From the NCBI RefSeq assembly GCF_004353905.1, contig NZ_SMOD01000010.1, positions 215,852 to 279,851 on the forward strand: a DNA stretch of 64,000 bases, written 5' to 3'. The position numbers and the translations under genes are program-made. Source of the DNA: Paraburkholderia guartelaensis (lineage in GTDB: Bacteria; Pseudomonadota; Gammaproteobacteria; Burkholderiales; Burkholderiaceae). The notes under the pieces are model-generated. The model was given only the letters and a program-made list of their open reading frames with translations, did not search any database and had not been told where the DNA came from. The first letter of the stretch is position 1. Every line of letters starts with the position of its first letter. Shown here piece by piece: positions 48,113 through 60,227 of this stretch.

Positions 48113-49825
48113 TTACTGGTTCTGGCCGTCGAGCTTGGCCTTCAGCAGCGCGCCGAGATTGGTCGTGCCGGTAGCAGCCTGACCCGAATCAGCCGACATG
48201 CTGCGCAGTGCTTCCTGCGTCTCAGCCGAGTCCTTCGCCTTGATCGACAGGTTGATGCCACGCGACTTGCGATCGATGTTGATGATCATCGCGTTGACCT
48301 TGTCGCCTTCCTTCAGCACGTTGCGAGCATCTTCCACGCGGTCTTGCGCGATTTCCGAAGCACGCAGGTAGCCTTCGACGTCGGCGTTCAGCGTCACGAC
48401 TGCGCCCTTGGCGTCAACCGACTTGACCACGCCGTCGACGATCGAACCCTTGTCGTTGACAGCAACGAAGTTGCTGAACGGGTCGCCTTCGAGCTGCTTG
48501 ATGCCGAGCGAAATGCGTTCCTTCTCGACGTCGATGCCCAGAACCACGGCTTCGACTTCGTCGCCCTTCTTGTACTTGCGAACGGCTTCTTCGCCAGCTT
48601 CCGACCACGACAGATCCGAAAGGTGAACCAGACCGTCGATGCCGCCAGGCAGACCGATGAACACGCCGAAGTCGGTGATCGACTTGATCGCGCCCTGGAG
48701 CTTGTCGCCCTTCTTGAAGTTGCGGCTGAAGTCATCCCACGGATTCGGCTTGCACTGCTTCATGCCGAGCGAGATGCGGCGGCGGTCTTCGTCGATCTCG
48801 AGGACCATGACTTCGACTTCGTCGCCCAGCTGGACAACCTTCGACGGAGCAACGTTCTTGTTGGTCCAGTCCATTTCCGACACGTGAACCAGGCCTTCGA
48901 TGCCCGATTCGACTTCGACGAACGCGCCGTAGTCGGTGATGTTCGTGACCTTGCCGAACAGACGCGTGCCCGACGGGTAACGGCGCGAGATGCCTTCCCA
49001 CGGATCGTCGCCCAGTTGCTTGATACCGAGCGAAACGCGGTTCTTTTCCTGGTCGAACTTGAGGATCTTCGCGGTGACTTCCTGGCCAACCGAGAGAACT
49101 TCGCTCGGGTGACGCACGCGACGCCATGCGATGTCGGTGATGTGCAGCAGGCCGTCGATGCCGCCGAGGTCCACGAACGCGCCGTAGTCGGTGATGTTCT
49201 TGACCACGCCGTTGACGATCGCGCCTTCCTTCAGCGTTTCGAGCAGCTTTGCGCGCTCTTCGCCTTGCGTGGCTTCGATCACTGCGCGGCGCGACAGCAC
49301 GACGTTGTTACGCTTGCGGTCGAGCTTGATGACGCGGAATTCGAGGGTCTTGCCTTCGTACGGCGTCGTGTCCTTGACCGGACGCGTGTCGACGAGCGAA
49401 CCCGGCAGGAACGCGCGGATGCCGTTGACCATGACGGTCATGCCGCCCTTGACCTTGCCCGTGATCGTGCCGGTCACGAGTTCGTTGTTGTCGAGAGCCT
49501 TTTCCAGCGACAGCCACGAAGCGAGACGCTTCGCCTTGTCGCGCGACAGGATGGTGTCGCCGTAGCCGTTTTCCAGCGCGTCGATCGCGACGGAAACGAA
49601 ATCACCCGCCTGAACCTCCACTTCGCCCTGGTCGTTCAGGAATTCCTCGATAGGAATATAGGCCTCGGACTTCAGGCCAGCGTTGACGACCACGAAGTTG
49701 TGGTCGACGCGCACGACTTCAGCGGAGATGACTTCGCCGGCGCGCATGTCCTGGCGGGTCAGCGACTCTTCGAACAGAGCCGCAAAGGATTCGGTATTGG
49801 GGGTGGAGGTTTGCAGGTCGGACAT
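48113..49825 (-). CDS. rpsA: 30S ribosomal protein S1
   Basis: S1 binds mRNA on the 30S subunit and is needed to start translation of structured or weak-ribosome-site messages. The 570-residue protein has six S1 (OB-fold) domains, visible as repeats of the [20 protein letters not shown] and [20 protein letters not shown] kind. The start at 49825 ([10 protein letters not shown]) matches the family; an ATG six codons upstream is possible. Neither has a clear ribosome site, common for rpsA. Confidence 0.96.
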   Translation of the reverse strand: MSDLQTSTPNTESFAALFEESLTRQDMRAGEVISAEVVRVDHNFVVVNAGLKSEAYIPIEEFLNDQGEVEVQAGDFVSVAIDALENGYGDTILSRDKAKRLASWLSLEKALDNNELVTGTITGKVKGGMTVMVNGIRAFLPGSLVDTRPVKDTTPYEGKTLEFRVIKLDRKRNNVVLSRRAVIEATQGEERAKLLETLKEGAIVNGVVKNITDYGAFVDLGGIDGLLHITDIAWRRVRHPSEVLSVGQEVTAKILKFDQEKNRVSLGIKQLGDDPWEGISRRYPSGTRLFGKVTNITDYGAFVEVESGIEGLVHVSEMDWTNKNVAPSKVVQLGDEVEVMVLEIDEDRRRISLGMKQCKPNPWDDFSRNFKKGDKLQGAIKSITDFGVFIGLPGGIDGLVHLSDLSWSEAGEEAVRKYKKGDEVEAVVLGIDVEKERISLGIKQLEGDPFSNFVAVNDKGSIVDGVVKSVDAKGAVVTLNADVEGYLRASEIAQDRVEDARNVLKEGDKVNAMIINIDRKSRGINLSIKAKDSAETQEALRSMSADSGQAATGTTNLGALLKAKLDGQNQ

Positions 49826-50024
49826 AAAAATCTGGATTTGCATGGTTTTCGCTGCCCTGCCAGCCAGTTTTGACTGCCGGGCGTTGAGGCCGGAACACTA
49901 TGCTCGCGGCGCAGATGCAAAAGCCATACGGGGTTAAAGGGTTTAACACACGCCCTGTTTCTTTCCAGGGCACCAACTGGCACTGCTTACTGCTTTCTTT
50001 ACTGCGCTTTGCCGCGTTCGTTGA

Positions 50025-50720
50025 CTACCGTACCGGCCGCAGTTGGCTCGACTCCTGGTACCACTGCACCACCTGTTCGACCGCCTGGTCGACGGAGAGC
50101 GCCGAGGTATCGAGAAGCTGCGCATCCGCTGCAGGCTTGAGCGGCGCAGCCGCGCGGTTACTGTCGCGCGCGTCGCGTTCACGCAAATCCCGAAGCAAGT
50201 CATCCATATTAGCAGAAAAACCTTTTTGGATCAATTGCTTATGCCGGCGGGCCGCGCGGGCCTCCACGCTGGCCGTCAAAAACACCTTCAGAACGGCGTC
50301 CGGGAAGATCACGGTGCCCATGTCGCGGCCGTCCGCGACGAGCCCGGGAAGCTTGCGAAACGCCCGCTGGCGCGCCACGAGCGCGGTACGCACGGCAGGA
50401 TGCGCGGCGATCATCGAGGCGCGGTTGCCCACTTGCTCGGCACGGATTTCGTTCGAAACGTCGACGCCGTCGAGCTGCGCAAGCCCCTCGCGGAACGTGA
50501 TATGGAGATCGTCGATCAGCTTCGCAAGGCTCTCGGCGTCATCGGCAGCAATCGCGTAGCGCACGCTCGCGAGCGCCGCCAGCCGGTACAGCGCGCCGCT
50601 GTCGAGCAGGTGAAAGCCGAGTTGCGCGGCGACCAGCGCGGCCACCGTGCCCTTGCCGGAGGCGGTCGGGCCGTCGATCGTGATGACGGGCGTCGGATAA
50701 AAGGGACGGGTCGATTTCAT
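50025..50720 (-). CDS. cmk: Cytidylate kinase
   Basis: Cmk phosphorylates CMP and dCMP. The 231-residue protein has the P-loop [18 protein letters not shown] and the family segments [15 protein letters not shown] and [15 protein letters not shown], with the lid region [10 protein letters not shown]. It is the gene before rpsA, 28 bases after aroA. Confidence 0.95.
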   Translation of the reverse strand: MKSTRPFYPTPVITIDGPTASGKGTVAALVAAQLGFHLLDSGALYRLAALASVRYAIAADDAESLAKLIDDLHITFREGLAQLDGVDVSNEIRAEQVGNRASMIAAHPAVRTALVARQRAFRKLPGLVADGRDMGTVIFPDAVLKVFLTASVEARAARRHKQLIQKGFSANMDDLLRDLRERDARDSNRAAAPLKPAADAQLLDTSALSVDQAVEQVVQWYQESSQLRPVR

Positions 50721-50748
50721 GCGGCAAAGGTACTCGGCTTCATTTGAA

Positions 50749-52053
50749 TCAAGGTTGCGCGAGCGCGAGGAAGCGCTCGAAATAATCGGGGAACGTCTTG
50801 CCGACGCACTTCGGGTCGTTGATGCGCACCGGCACGCCGCCGAGGCTCACGAGCGAGAAGCACATCGCCATGCGGTGATCGTCGTAGGTGTCGATCGCGG
50901 CGTTCGGCGTGAGTTTCTCGGGCGGACGCACGATCAGGTAATCCGGGCCCTCTTCCACGTTCGCGCCCACCTTGCGCAGTTCCGTGGCCATCGCGGCGAT
51001 GCGGTCGGTTTCCTTCACGCGCCAACTCGCGATGTTGCGCAGCGTCGTCGCGCCATCGGCGAAGAGCGCCGCCACGGCGATCGTCATGGCCGCGTCGGGA
51101 ATCAGGTTGAAGTCCATGTCGATGGGGTCGAGCTTGCCGTGATCGTTGCCGATCCCGCGCACCTCGATCCAGTCGTCGGCGACCGTGACGTTCGCGCCCA
51201 TGCGCATGAGCGCCGCGGCGAACGCAACGTCGCCCTGGATGCTCGAGCGCCCCACGCCTTCCACGCGCAGCGGGCCGCCGCCGATCGCGCCAGCGGCGAG
51301 AAAATACGACGCCGAAGACGCATCGCCTTCCACCATGATCTTGCCCGGCGACTGATAGCGCACGCCTGCCGGGATCTCGAAGCGATGCCAGCCGTGGCGC
51401 TCGACCTTCACGCCGAAGCGCTCCATCAGCTTGATCGTGATTTCGATGTAGGGCTTGGAGATCAGCTCGCCGTCCACTTCGACGATCGTCACGCCGTCCT
51501 TGGCGCGCACGAGCGGCAGCGTCATCAGAAGCGCGGTGAGGAACTGGCTCGACACGTCGCCGCGCACGCGGATGGGCGCCTCGACCGAAATCGGCGCCGG
51601 GCGGATGCGCAGCGGCGGATAGCCTTCGTTTTCTTCGTAATCGATCTTCGCGCCGATCTGGCGCAGGCCGTCCACGAGATCGCCGATAGGCCGCTCGTGC
51701 ATGCGCGGCACGCCGTGAATGCGGTAGTCGCCGCCATTCACCGCGAGCGCGGCCGTGAGCGGACGCACCGCCGTGCCCGCGTTGCCAAGAAAGAGATCCG
51801 CGCGCACCGCCTGGAACGCGCCGCGCGTGCCCTGCACGACGCAGGTGTCGTCCTCGCGCTTGAGCTTCACGCCGAGCTTTTCCAGCGCGTCGAGCATCAC
51901 GCGCGTGTCGTCGGAGTCGAGCAGGTTCGTGATGGTCGTTTCGCCCTCGGCCAGCGCTGCGAGCAGCAGCACGCGGTTCGAGATGCTTTTCGAGCCGGGC
52001 AGACGGATCGTGCCGGACGCACGGGTGAACGGTCCGAGATCGAGGTGTTCCAT
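50749..52053 (-). CDS. aroA: 3-phosphoshikimate 1-carboxyvinyltransferase (EPSP synthase)
   Basis: AroA joins PEP to shikimate 3-phosphate in aromatic amino-acid synthesis. The 434-residue protein has the substrate-binding [19 protein letters not shown], the [13 protein letters not shown] motif, the [14 protein letters not shown] segment and the C-terminal [13 protein letters not shown]. The frame continues upstream, but the ATG at 52053 gives the conserved start. It sits in the tyrA-aroA-cmk series. Confidence 0.95.
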   Translation of the reverse strand: MEHLDLGPFTRASGTIRLPGSKSISNRVLLLAALAEGETTITNLLDSDDTRVMLDALEKLGVKLKREDDTCVVQGTRGAFQAVRADLFLGNAGTAVRPLTAALAVNGGDYRIHGVPRMHERPIGDLVDGLRQIGAKIDYEENEGYPPLRIRPAPISVEAPIRVRGDVSSQFLTALLMTLPLVRAKDGVTIVEVDGELISKPYIEITIKLMERFGVKVERHGWHRFEIPAGVRYQSPGKIMVEGDASSASYFLAAGAIGGGPLRVEGVGRSSIQGDVAFAAALMRMGANVTVADDWIEVRGIGNDHGKLDPIDMDFNLIPDAAMTIAVAALFADGATTLRNIASWRVKETDRIAAMATELRKVGANVEEGPDYLIVRPPEKLTPNAAIDTYDDHRMAMCFSLVSLGGVPVRINDPKCVGKTFPDYFERFLALAQP

Positions 52054-52135
52054 GAGCGTGTCCTGAGAATGCCTGGTGTTACCTGAGATTGCCTGAGGTT
52101 GCGGCGCTCGCGCCGTCGGTCTGGGTCCTGCTTGC

Positions 52136-53080
52136 TTATTTGCCTGGTGCTGTATCGATGGCCGCCGCCGCGCCCTTGCCGCCGCGTTCCTGCCACGCCT
52201 CGCGCGCCGCGCGCGAACGCGCGAACACGGTTTCGAGCGCAACGCCGTCGCCGGCGTCGATGGCCGCGCGCAGCTTCGCCAGCACTTCAGTGTAGCCGTC
52301 GAGTTCTGCGAGCAGCGCCGCGCGGTTCGCGAGGCACACGTCGCGCCACATTTCGGGGCTCGACGCGGCAATGCGCGTGAAGTCGCGGAAGCCGCCCGCT
52401 GCGAACGAGAATTTCAGCTGCGCGTCGGGCGAAGCGAGAATCTGGTCGACGAGCGCAAAAGACAACACATGCGGCAGATGGCTCACCGAAGCGAACACGC
52501 GATCGTGCTGCGCGGCCGGCATCTCGCCGATCACGGCGCCCGTGGCGCGCCACATCGCGGCAATGCGCTCGACCGAAGCCGGTGCGTTTTCCGCAAGCGG
52601 GCACAGCACGACGTTGCGGCCCACGTAGAGATCGGGCAACGCGGCATCGACGCCGCTCGACTCGCGCCCGGCGATCGGATGTCCCGGCACGAACTGGGCG
52701 ACGCGCACGCCGAGCGCAGCGCGGGCCGCGGCGATCACGTCGCTCTTGGTGCTACCGGCGTCGGTGACGATGGTTGCTTGCCCCAGGTGCGGCGCGATGC
52801 GCTCGAGCAGCGCCTGGGTTTGCGCGACGGGAGCCGCGATCAGCACGATGTCGGCGCCGTCCAGCGCGGCGGCGAGTGCCGTTTCGTCGTCGAGCGTCGC
52901 GGCGGCGTCGATCACGCCCAGTTCGAGCGCGCGCGAGACAGACTGCGCGCTGCGGCCCACGCCGATCACCTGCGCGCCTTCGCCGCCGTGCGAACCGCGC
53001 TCGCGCAATGCGCGTGCAAGCGACCCGCCGATCAGGCCCACGCCGAAAATCACCAGTTTGTTAAACGAAAACGCGCTCAC
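52136..53080 (-). CDS. tyrA: Prephenate dehydrogenase
   Basis: TyrA oxidatively decarboxylates prephenate or arogenate toward tyrosine. The 314-residue single-domain enzyme has the NAD(P) motif [31 protein letters not shown] and the active-site histidine region [14 protein letters not shown]. It lacks a fused chorismate mutase, as in other Burkholderia. It lies between hisC and aroA. Confidence 0.93.
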   Translation of the reverse strand: MSAFSFNKLVIFGVGLIGGSLARALRERGSHGGEGAQVIGVGRSAQSVSRALELGVIDAAATLDDETALAAALDGADIVLIAAPVAQTQALLERIAPHLGQATIVTDAGSTKSDVIAAARAALGVRVAQFVPGHPIAGRESSGVDAALPDLYVGRNVVLCPLAENAPASVERIAAMWRATGAVIGEMPAAQHDRVFASVSHLPHVLSFALVDQILASPDAQLKFSFAAGGFRDFTRIAASSPEMWRDVCLANRAALLAELDGYTEVLAKLRAAIDAGDGVALETVFARSRAAREAWQERGGKGAAAAIDTAPGK

Positions 53081-53111
53081 GACGTCACCGAAAAAAGTAA
53101 AGAATGCGCGC

Positions 53112-54233
53112 TCACGGCGCGCCTAGCGCTCGCTCGAGGGCCGCGACGAATGCCGCGTTCTCCTCGGGCAAGCCGATCGTCACACGCAGCCATTGCGGCA
53201 GGCCGTAGTTGCCAACCGGACGCACAATCACCGCTTGCTTGAGCAGCGCGAGATTCACGCGCTCGCCGGCGCCGTCGTCCGTTGCGTCCTTCGCCACGCG
53301 CACCAGCACGAAATTGCCGTCCGACGGCACGTATTCGAGGCCGAGGCGCTCGAACGCCGCGGTGAGCGTGCGATAGCCTTCGGCGTTGAGCGCCGCGCTG
53401 CGCTCGAGGAACGGCGCATCGCCGAGCGCCGCGATGGCGGCTGCCTGCGCGAGCGTGTTGACGTTGAACGGCTGGCGCAAACGGTTGAGCAGATCGGTCA
53501 GCTCCGGCTGCGCGATCGCAAAGCCGATGCGCAGGCCGGCGAGTCCGTAGGCTTTCGAGAACGTGCGCGAAACGAGCAGGTTCGGATAGCGGCGCACCCA
53601 CGCGATCGAGTCATAGCGCTTCTCAGCCGCGAGGTATTCCGTGTACGCCTCGTCGAGCACAACCGCGACATGCGCGGGCACCTTCGCGATGAACGCCTCG
53701 AGCTTCGCGCCATCGACGAACGTGCCGGTCGGGTTGTTCGGGTTCGCCACGAACACGAGACGCGTGTCTTCGTCGATCGCCGTCAGCATCGCATCGAGAT
53801 CGTGACCGTAGCGCACAGCCGGCGTCACGATATGGCGAGCGCCGAGGCCCTGGGTCGCAAGCGCATAGACCGCGAATGAGTACTGCGAATACACGATCGA
53901 CTGACCGCGCTCGACGAACGCATGCGCGGCCATTTCGAGAATGTCATTGCTGCCGTTGCCGAGCGTGATCCACTCGGGCGGCACGGCGTAGCGCGCGGCC
54001 AGCGCAGCCTTCAGCTCGAACGCGTTCGAATCGGGATAACGGCCCAATTCGCTCGCAGCCTGCACGATCGCGCGTTGCGCCGATTCGGGCATACCAAGCG
54101 GATTCTCATTCGACGCGAGCTTCACGATGCGCGCTTCGTCGAGCCCGAACTCGCGAGCGACTTCGGAAATCGGTTTGCCGGCGATGTATGGCGCGATTGC
54201 GCGCACATACGAGGGGCCGAATTGCGTGGTCAT
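53112..54233 (-). CDS. hisC: Histidinol-phosphate aminotransferase
   Basis: This 373-residue PLP aminotransferase has the PLP lysine in SRTFSKAYGLAGLRIGFA, the binding segments NPNNPTGTF and LDEAYTEYLA, and the start YVRAIAPYIAGKP typical of HisC. It sits between tyrA and pheA rather than in the his operon, so besides histidinol phosphate it may use aromatic keto acids (phenylpyruvate, prephenate). In Burkholderia such a second copy is often called hisC2. Confidence 0.92.
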   Translation of the reverse strand: MTTQFGPSYVRAIAPYIAGKPISEVAREFGLDEARIVKLASNENPLGMPESAQRAIVQAASELGRYPDSNAFELKAALAARYAVPPEWITLGNGSNDILEMAAHAFVERGQSIVYSQYSFAVYALATQGLGARHIVTPAVRYGHDLDAMLTAIDEDTRLVFVANPNNPTGTFVDGAKLEAFIAKVPAHVAVVLDEAYTEYLAAEKRYDSIAWVRRYPNLLVSRTFSKAYGLAGLRIGFAIAQPELTDLLNRLRQPFNVNTLAQAAAIAALGDAPFLERSAALNAEGYRTLTAAFERLGLEYVPSDGNFVLVRVAKDATDDGAGERVNLALLKQAVIVRPVGNYGLPQWLRVTIGLPEENAAFVAALERALGAP

Positions 54234-54362
54234 GCGTCTCTCCAGGGCTCAAGGCGCCGGGCGTACAACGGTCTCATCCAGACAGATCGGGAAAGGCGCG
54301 CCGCCCGGCATCCTCATGCGGCGGGCGGCGGTTGGCGGCGGGCCGCCCGCACCTTCCGAGCT

Positions 54363-55448
54363 TTAGCGTGCGCGCGGATACGAACCGAGGATCTTCAGAT
54401 ACGCGGCTTTCTTGCTGAGTTCGTCGAGCGCGGCGGCCACGGCGGGTTCGTCGCGGTGACCTTCGAAGTCGATGTAGAAGTAGTACTCCCACGTGCTGCC
54501 AAGGCGCGCCGGCCGCGACTCGAATCGCGTCATCGACACGCTGTGACGCGCGAGCGGCTCGAGCAACTTGTACACCGCGCCCGGCTCGTTCTTCACCGAC
54601 ACGATCATCGAAGTCTGGTCGCGACCCGTCGCGCCAGCCGGCTGCTTGCCGATCATGACGAAGCGCGTGCGGTTGTGCGGATCATCCTGGATCAGCGCGT
54701 TCGCAATCAGGAGACCGTAGTGCGTGGCGGCGCGATCGCCCGCAATCGCGGCGACCGTCGGGTCGGCGGCGGCAAGACGTGCGGCCTCCGCATTGCTCGA
54801 CACGCTCTGACGCTCGAGCTGCGGCGCGTTCGCCGTCAGCCAGTGCTGACACTGTGCGAGCGCCTGCGGATGCGCGCACACGCGCGTAACACCTTGCAGG
54901 TTGCCGCTTTGCGTCATCAGATTGTGCTGAATCGGCAACGCGATTTCGCCGCCGATGACGAGCTGCGTTTCGAGGAACAGGTCGAGCGTGCGCGAAACGG
55001 CGCCCTCGGTCGAGTTCTCGACCGGCACGACGCCGAACTCGGCTGCGCCCGCCTCGACCGAGCGGAACACCTCGTCGATCGACGGACACGGCAGGCCTTC
55101 GATCGACTGACCGAAGTACTGGTACATCGCCTGTTCGCTATAGGTGCCGACCGGGCCGAGGAACGCAGCCGAAATCGTCTTTTCGAGCGAACGGCTCGCG
55201 GCCATGATCTCGCGCCAGATCGCGCTGATGTGATCGTTGCCGAGCGGACCGTCGCTCATGTTCTGCAGGCGCTCGATGACCTGAAGCTCGCGCTCCGGGC
55301 GAAACACCGGCGCGTTGAAATGCTTCTTGACCTCGCCTACTTCGAGCGCGACCGAGGCGCGCTGGTTCAGGAGCGCGATGAGCTGCGCGTCGATTGCATC
55401 GATGCGTTCGCGCAGCGGCTTGAGTTGGGAGTTGAGTTCGTCGTCCAT
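54363..55448 (-). CDS. pheA: Bifunctional chorismate mutase/prephenate dehydratase (P-protein)
   Basis: This 361-residue enzyme makes phenylpyruvate from chorismate. Residues 1-85 are an AroQ chorismate mutase (PLRERIDAIDAQLIALLNQR). The dehydratase domain follows, with FLGPVGTYSEQAMYQYFG and the catalytic VPVENSTEGAVSRTLD. An ACT domain ends the protein, with the phenylalanine-binding FESRPARLGSTWEYYFYID (ESRP), so feedback inhibition by phenylalanine is expected. Confidence 0.95.
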   Translation of the reverse strand: MDDELNSQLKPLRERIDAIDAQLIALLNQRASVALEVGEVKKHFNAPVFRPERELQVIERLQNMSDGPLGNDHISAIWREIMAASRSLEKTISAAFLGPVGTYSEQAMYQYFGQSIEGLPCPSIDEVFRSVEAGAAEFGVVPVENSTEGAVSRTLDLFLETQLVIGGEIALPIQHNLMTQSGNLQGVTRVCAHPQALAQCQHWLTANAPQLERQSVSSNAEAARLAAADPTVAAIAGDRAATHYGLLIANALIQDDPHNRTRFVMIGKQPAGATGRDQTSMIVSVKNEPGAVYKLLEPLARHSVSMTRFESRPARLGSTWEYYFYIDFEGHRDEPAVAAALDELSKKAAYLKILGSYPRAR

Positions 55449-55510
55449 GCGTGAAACCGGCAATCTGAAAGGATGCGCGCGGCGCCGCTTCGCCCGTGAG
55501 CGAGGAGCGC

Positions 55511-56593
55511 TTACGCGTGCTTCGCCTCGAATTCCTTCATGTACTCGACCAGCGCATTCACTGCTTCGAGCGGCACCGCGTTGTAAATCGATGCCCGCAT
55601 GCCGCCGACGGACTTGTGGCCCTTCAGCTGCAACAGCCCGCGCTCTTTGGCGCCGGCGAGGAAATCTGCGTTACGTGTTTCGTCGGCGAGGAAGAACGGC
55701 ACGTTCATCCGCGAGCGCGCGCGGCGCTCCACCTTGTTGATATAGAAGCTGCTTGCGTCGATCGTGTCGTAGAGCAGCTTCGCTTTTTCCACATTGCGCG
55801 CCTCGATGACTTCAAGGCCGCCTTGACGCTTCAACCACTTGAACACGAGCCCGGCGATATAGATCGCGTAGGTCGGCGGCGTGTTGAACATCGAGTTGTT
55901 CGCGGCCACGGTCTTCCATTCGAACGCCGAAGGACAGATCGGCATCGAACGGTCGAGCAGGTCTTCGCGCACGATCACCACCGTCACGCCCGCCATGCCG
56001 ATGTTCTTCTGCGCGCCGCCGTAGAGCACGCCGTACTTGGCGATGTCCATCGGGCGCGACAGGATATGCGACGAGGCGTCGGCCACGAGCGGAATGTCGC
56101 CGAGGTCGGGAATCTCGAAGGTCTCGACGCCGTCGATCGTCTCATTCGTGCACAGGTGCACATAAGCGGGGTCGTCGGAGAGCTTCCACTCGCTCTTCGG
56201 CGGCGAATGCGTGAAGCCGGCTTCGGTGCGGCCCGTCGCGGCGATATGCGCTTCGCCGTACTTGAGCGCTTCCTTCTGCGACTTCTGCGACCACGAGCCA
56301 GTGACGACGAAATCGGCGCGCGGCTTCGAACCAAACAGGTTGAGCGGCACGATCGCGTTTTCGCCGATGCCGCCGCCCTGCAGGAACAGAATCTGGTGGC
56401 TTGCGGGCACCTGCATCAGCTCGCGCAGATCGAGCAGCGCCTCGGCGTGGATCTGCATGAATTCCGGGCCGCGATGGCTCATTTCCATCACGCCCATGCC
56501 GCTGCCGTGCCAGTCGAGCATTTCGTCAGCGGCCTGACGCAGGACTTCTTCTGGCAACGCTGCCGGTCCGGCTGAGAAGTTGTAGACGCGCAT
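55511..56593 (-). CDS. serC: Phosphoserine aminotransferase
   Basis: SerC makes phosphoserine and acts in pyridoxal phosphate synthesis. The 360-residue protein begins [18 protein letters not shown] and has the PLP lysine region [16 protein letters not shown] (Lys). [14 protein letters not shown] and [11 protein letters not shown] are family motifs. A longer upstream extension exists, but the ATG at 56593 gives the universal start. Confidence 0.95.
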   Translation of the reverse strand: MRVYNFSAGPAALPEEVLRQAADEMLDWHGSGMGVMEMSHRGPEFMQIHAEALLDLRELMQVPASHQILFLQGGGIGENAIVPLNLFGSKPRADFVVTGSWSQKSQKEALKYGEAHIAATGRTEAGFTHSPPKSEWKLSDDPAYVHLCTNETIDGVETFEIPDLGDIPLVADASSHILSRPMDIAKYGVLYGGAQKNIGMAGVTVVIVREDLLDRSMPICPSAFEWKTVAANNSMFNTPPTYAIYIAGLVFKWLKRQGGLEVIEARNVEKAKLLYDTIDASSFYINKVERRARSRMNVPFFLADETRNADFLAGAKERGLLQLKGHKSVGGMRASIYNAVPLEAVNALVEYMKEFEAKHA

Positions 56594-56812
56594 CGTAAAG
56601 AGATCCCCGAGGCAGGCGCTGTGGCAAAAACCGCCGGAAAACGCGCCAGAAAAAGAAAATGGCCGCTTGCGCTTCTCGCGCAAACGACCATTATCGCATT
56701 GTCGCCGGGAACCCGCCACGCACGGCGCGGCGGTGGGCTCTCCAGTCTATGCGGCCGATCCGGCCCCGCTACCGTACATCATGGCTGCGGACCAGAAGGG
56801 CTATTGCCAGGC

Positions 56813-57421
56813 TTACTTGCCGACCTTGACCGAAGCGACTTCCTTGTCGGCCTGGTCGCGCGTTGCCTTGATCGACTGCGGCATGTACTTCTGCATCAGG
56901 CTGTTCACGACATCGCGGCCAACCTGGTCTTGAACCTGAATGAACTTGCGGCCGGTCGGGCTGCGGTAGAACGTGGTCAGGTCCTTGATTTCCTGCGTGC
57001 TGTAGTACTTCGCGTAGGCGTCGTACTGAGCTTGCATGGCGTCCGTCTTGAACGAGTCGGTCGCGAAGACCTGGCCTGCCGAGTCAACCAGCTTCGGCAC
57101 GGCGTTCTTCTGCAGCGACGGAACAGCAGCTTGCTTCTGCTTGTCCGTCATCGTCTTGTTTTCCGAGAGCGCGTCCGACAGGATCGCCGGGACGAGCTGC
57201 TTGGCTTGCATCTGGGCGCTGTTGCCGATTGCGCCGACGAGCTTCTGTGCGTCGATCGCGTCGAGCAGGTCCTTGATCGCGGCTTGCTTGGCCGGATCGA
57301 CGGGTGCTGCAGCCGCTGCCGGTGCCTGGGGGGCGGGCGCCTGGTTCTGGAGCGCCTGAGCCATGGCAAACGTCGGCACGAGAGCGGCCAGCAACATCAC
57401 CTGCTTGAATCGTTTTTGCAT
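56813..57421 (-). CDS. DUF2059 periplasmic protein
   Basis: This 202-residue protein has a signal peptide (MLLAALVPTFAMA-QA), a Pro/Ala/Gln linker and a helical DUF2059 domain (KYYSTQEIKDLTTFYRSPTG, with the typical F-Y-x-S-P-x-G). The function is unknown; it is commonly found beside serC and gyrA in this family. Two tandem ATGs lie at the start; AGGGAG is best spaced for 57421. Confidence 0.85.
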   Translation of the reverse strand: MQKRFKQVMLLAALVPTFAMAQALQNQAPAPQAPAAAAAPVDPAKQAAIKDLLDAIDAQKLVGAIGNSAQMQAKQLVPAILSDALSENKTMTDKQKQAAVPSLQKNAVPKLVDSAGQVFATDSFKTDAMQAQYDAYAKYYSTQEIKDLTTFYRSPTGRKFIQVQDQVGRDVVNSLMQKYMPQSIKATRDQADKEVASVKVGK

Positions 57422-57617
57422 CATTACTCCCTTTGAGAAATTAATCGATTTGCGCTGCCGTGCGGACTGCGGGGCGCCGCGTTGCGTTATGCGCCCGCTC
57501 ACCCGTCCGCCCGACATACCATTCATTTCGCTGACACTAACAAGGTTCGCTGAAACCCACCTTAAAGCCCGCGTAAGCGCATCGATTGAACGCACTTCAG
57601 CGGGCCAGGATGACGTA

Positions 57618-60227
57618 TCACTCTTCGCCTTCGCCCGGTTCGCCCTCACCTTCGGCGTCCGCTTCTGCGTCCGCTTCGGCGACCTGCTGCAGTCCGGAAA
57701 GCTTCGTACCTTCGTCAAGGCTGATGAGTGTAACACCTTGCGTTGCACGGCCCATTTCGCGAATTTCCGACACGCGGGTGCGAATCAGAACGCCCGTGGT
57801 GGTGATCAACATGATCTGCGCTTCGGAGTCGACGAGTGTGGCCGCAACCACCTTGCCGTTGCGCTCCGACGTCTGGATCGCGATCATGCCCTTCGTCCCG
57901 CGGCCGTGGCGCGTGTACTCCGTGATCGGGGTGCGCTTGCCATAACCGTTTTCTGTCGCGGTGAGCACCGACTGCTGCTCGTCGCCCGCCACGAGCAGCG
58001 CGATGACCTGCTGATTGTCTTCGAGCTGCATGCCACGCACGCCGCGCGCTTCGCGGCCCATCGGGCGCACGTCGTTCTCGTCGAAGCGCACCGCCTTGCC
58101 GGCGTCGGAGAACAGCATGACGTCGTGCTCGCCGTCGGTGATCGCAGCGCCGATCAGGTAGTCGCCGTCGTCGAGACCGACCGCAATAATACCCTTGCGC
58201 AGCGGGCGGCTAAAGGCTTCGAGCGGCGTCTTCTTTACCGTGCCGAGCGCTGTAGCCATGAAAACAAACTTGTCGGCCGAGAATTCCTTGACCGGCAGCA
58301 CGACCGTGATCTTCTCGCCATCCTGCAGCGGGAACATGTTGACGATCGGACGGCCGCGCGAGTTGCGCGAACCCTGCGGCACTTCATACACCTTCACCCA
58401 GTACACGCGGCCGCGATTCGAGAAGCACAGGATGTGGTCGTGCGTATTGGCGATGAAGAGCGTGTCGATCCAGTCGTCGTCCTTCATCGACGTTGCCTGC
58501 TTGCCGCGACCTCCGCGCTTCTGGGCGCGATATTCCGACAACGGCTGCGATTTCACATAACCGGCGTGCGACATGGTCACGACCATGTCCTGCGGCGTGA
58601 TCAGGTCTTCGGTGTTGAGCTCCGTGGCGTTCATCTCGATCTTCGAGCGGCGGGCGTCGCCGAATTCGCTCTTGATCGAGGTGAGTTCGTCGGAGATCAT
58701 GGTCGTTACGCGCTCGGGGCGCGCGAGGATGTCGAGCAGGTCGGCGATCTGCGCCATGACTTCGCGGTACTCGCCGATGATCTTGTCCTGCTCCAGGCCG
58801 GTCAGGCGCTGGAGGCGCATTTGCAGGATTTCCTGCGCCTGCGTGTCGGACAGACGGTAGAGGCCGTCGGCCTGCATACCATATTGCGGGTTCAGACCTT
58901 CCGGACGGTAGGCTTCGCGCCCACCCGCCGCGGCATTGTCCTGCTCCGCGCGCGTCAGCATCTCGCGCACGAGCGACGAATCCCACGAGCGGTTCATCAA
59001 CTCCTGCTTCGCGATAGGCGGCGTCGGCGCGGCCTTGATGAGTTCGATGAAGTCGTCGATGTTCGCGAGTGCGACAGCGAGACCTTCGAGCACGTGGCCG
59101 CGTTCGCGCGCCTTGCGCAGTTCGTACACCGTGCGACGCGTGAGCACTTCGCGGCGATGCGAGAGGAAATGCTCGAGCATTTCCTTCAGGTTCAGCAGCT
59201 TCGGCTGGTTGTCCACCAGCGCGACCATGTTCATGCCGAACGTGTCTTGCAGCTGCGTCGCCTTATACAGATTGTTGAGGATGACCTCGGGCACTTCGCC
59301 GCGCTTGAGCTCGATCACGACACGCATGCCGCTCTTGTCGGATTCGTCGCGAATATCGGAAATGCCTTCGAGCTTCTTCTCGTTGACGAGCTCGGCAATG
59401 CGTTCGAGCAACGAACGCTTGTTCACCTGATACGGCAGCTCGTCGACGATGATCGCCATGCGCTGGCCGCGATCGATTTCCTCGAAGTGCGTGGCCGCGC
59501 GCATCACGACGCGGCCGCGGCCGGTGCGATAGCCGTCGCGCACGCCTGCGACGCCATAAATAATGCCGGCGGTCGGGAAATCGGGCGCGGGGATGATCTC
59601 GATCAGTTCGTCGATCGTTGCATGCGGGGTCTTCAGCAGATGCTGGCAAGCGTCGACGACTTCGTTGAGATTGTGCGGCGGAATGTTCGTGGCCATGCCG
59701 ACCGCGATACCCGACGAACCGTTGATGAGCAGGTTCGGAATGCGCGCGGGCAGGATCTGCGGCTCGCTCTCGCTGCCGTCGTAGTTCGGCCCGAAGTCGA
59801 CCGTTTCCTTGTCGATGTCGGCCAGCAGCTCGTGGCCGATCTTCGCCATGCGGATTTCGGTGTATCGCATGGCGGCGGCGTTGTCGCCGTCGATGGAGCC
59901 GAAGTTACCCTGGCCGTCGACCAGCATGTAGCGCAGCGAAAAGTCCTGCGCCATCCGCACGATCGTGTCGTAGACAGCCGTGTCGCCGTGGGGGTGGTAC
60001 TTACCGATGACGTCGCCGACGATACGGGCCGACTTCTTGTAAGCGCGGTTCCAGTCGTTATTCAGCTCGTGCATTGCGTAGAGCACGCGCCGGTGGACAG
60101 GCTTCAGGCCGTCACGAACATCCGGAAGTGCTCGCCCGACGATCACGCTCATCGCGTAATCGAGATACGAGCGGCGCATTTCCTCCTCGAGGGAGATTGG
60201 CAGAGTCTCTTTGGCGAATTGATCCAT
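57618..60227 (-). CDS. gyrA: DNA gyrase subunit A
   Basis: GyrA cuts and rejoins DNA in the gyrase heterotetramer. The 869-residue protein has the active-site tyrosine at residue 122 ([11 protein letters not shown]). The quinolone-resistance region is [18 protein letters not shown], with Thr83 and Asp87, the natural state also known in Pseudomonas, so no resistance change is evident at these two sites. The GyrA box is KRGGRGKQ near the middle. The C-terminus is an acidic Glu/Asp/Ala/Gly tail. It is the last gene of the serC/aromatic group's strand. Confidence 0.97.
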   Translation of the reverse strand: MDQFAKETLPISLEEEMRRSYLDYAMSVIVGRALPDVRDGLKPVHRRVLYAMHELNNDWNRAYKKSARIVGDVIGKYHPHGDTAVYDTIVRMAQDFSLRYMLVDGQGNFGSIDGDNAAAMRYTEIRMAKIGHELLADIDKETVDFGPNYDGSESEPQILPARIPNLLINGSSGIAVGMATNIPPHNLNEVVDACQHLLKTPHATIDELIEIIPAPDFPTAGIIYGVAGVRDGYRTGRGRVVMRAATHFEEIDRGQRMAIIVDELPYQVNKRSLLERIAELVNEKKLEGISDIRDESDKSGMRVVIELKRGEVPEVILNNLYKATQLQDTFGMNMVALVDNQPKLLNLKEMLEHFLSHRREVLTRRTVYELRKARERGHVLEGLAVALANIDDFIELIKAAPTPPIAKQELMNRSWDSSLVREMLTRAEQDNAAAGGREAYRPEGLNPQYGMQADGLYRLSDTQAQEILQMRLQRLTGLEQDKIIGEYREVMAQIADLLDILARPERVTTMISDELTSIKSEFGDARRSKIEMNATELNTEDLITPQDMVVTMSHAGYVKSQPLSEYRAQKRGGRGKQATSMKDDDWIDTLFIANTHDHILCFSNRGRVYWVKVYEVPQGSRNSRGRPIVNMFPLQDGEKITVVLPVKEFSADKFVFMATALGTVKKTPLEAFSRPLRKGIIAVGLDDGDYLIGAAITDGEHDVMLFSDAGKAVRFDENDVRPMGREARGVRGMQLEDNQQVIALLVAGDEQQSVLTATENGYGKRTPITEYTRHGRGTKGMIAIQTSERNGKVVAATLVDSEAQIMLITTTGVLIRTRVSEIREMGRATQGVTLISLDEGTKLSGLQQVAEADAEADAEGEGEPGEGEE

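Noticed and set aside
57860..60000. Possible quinolone-resistance change in GyrA (Thr83)
   Set aside because: Thr at this place is natural in related bacteria such as Pseudomonas, and Asp87 is present, so it is no evidence of resistance.
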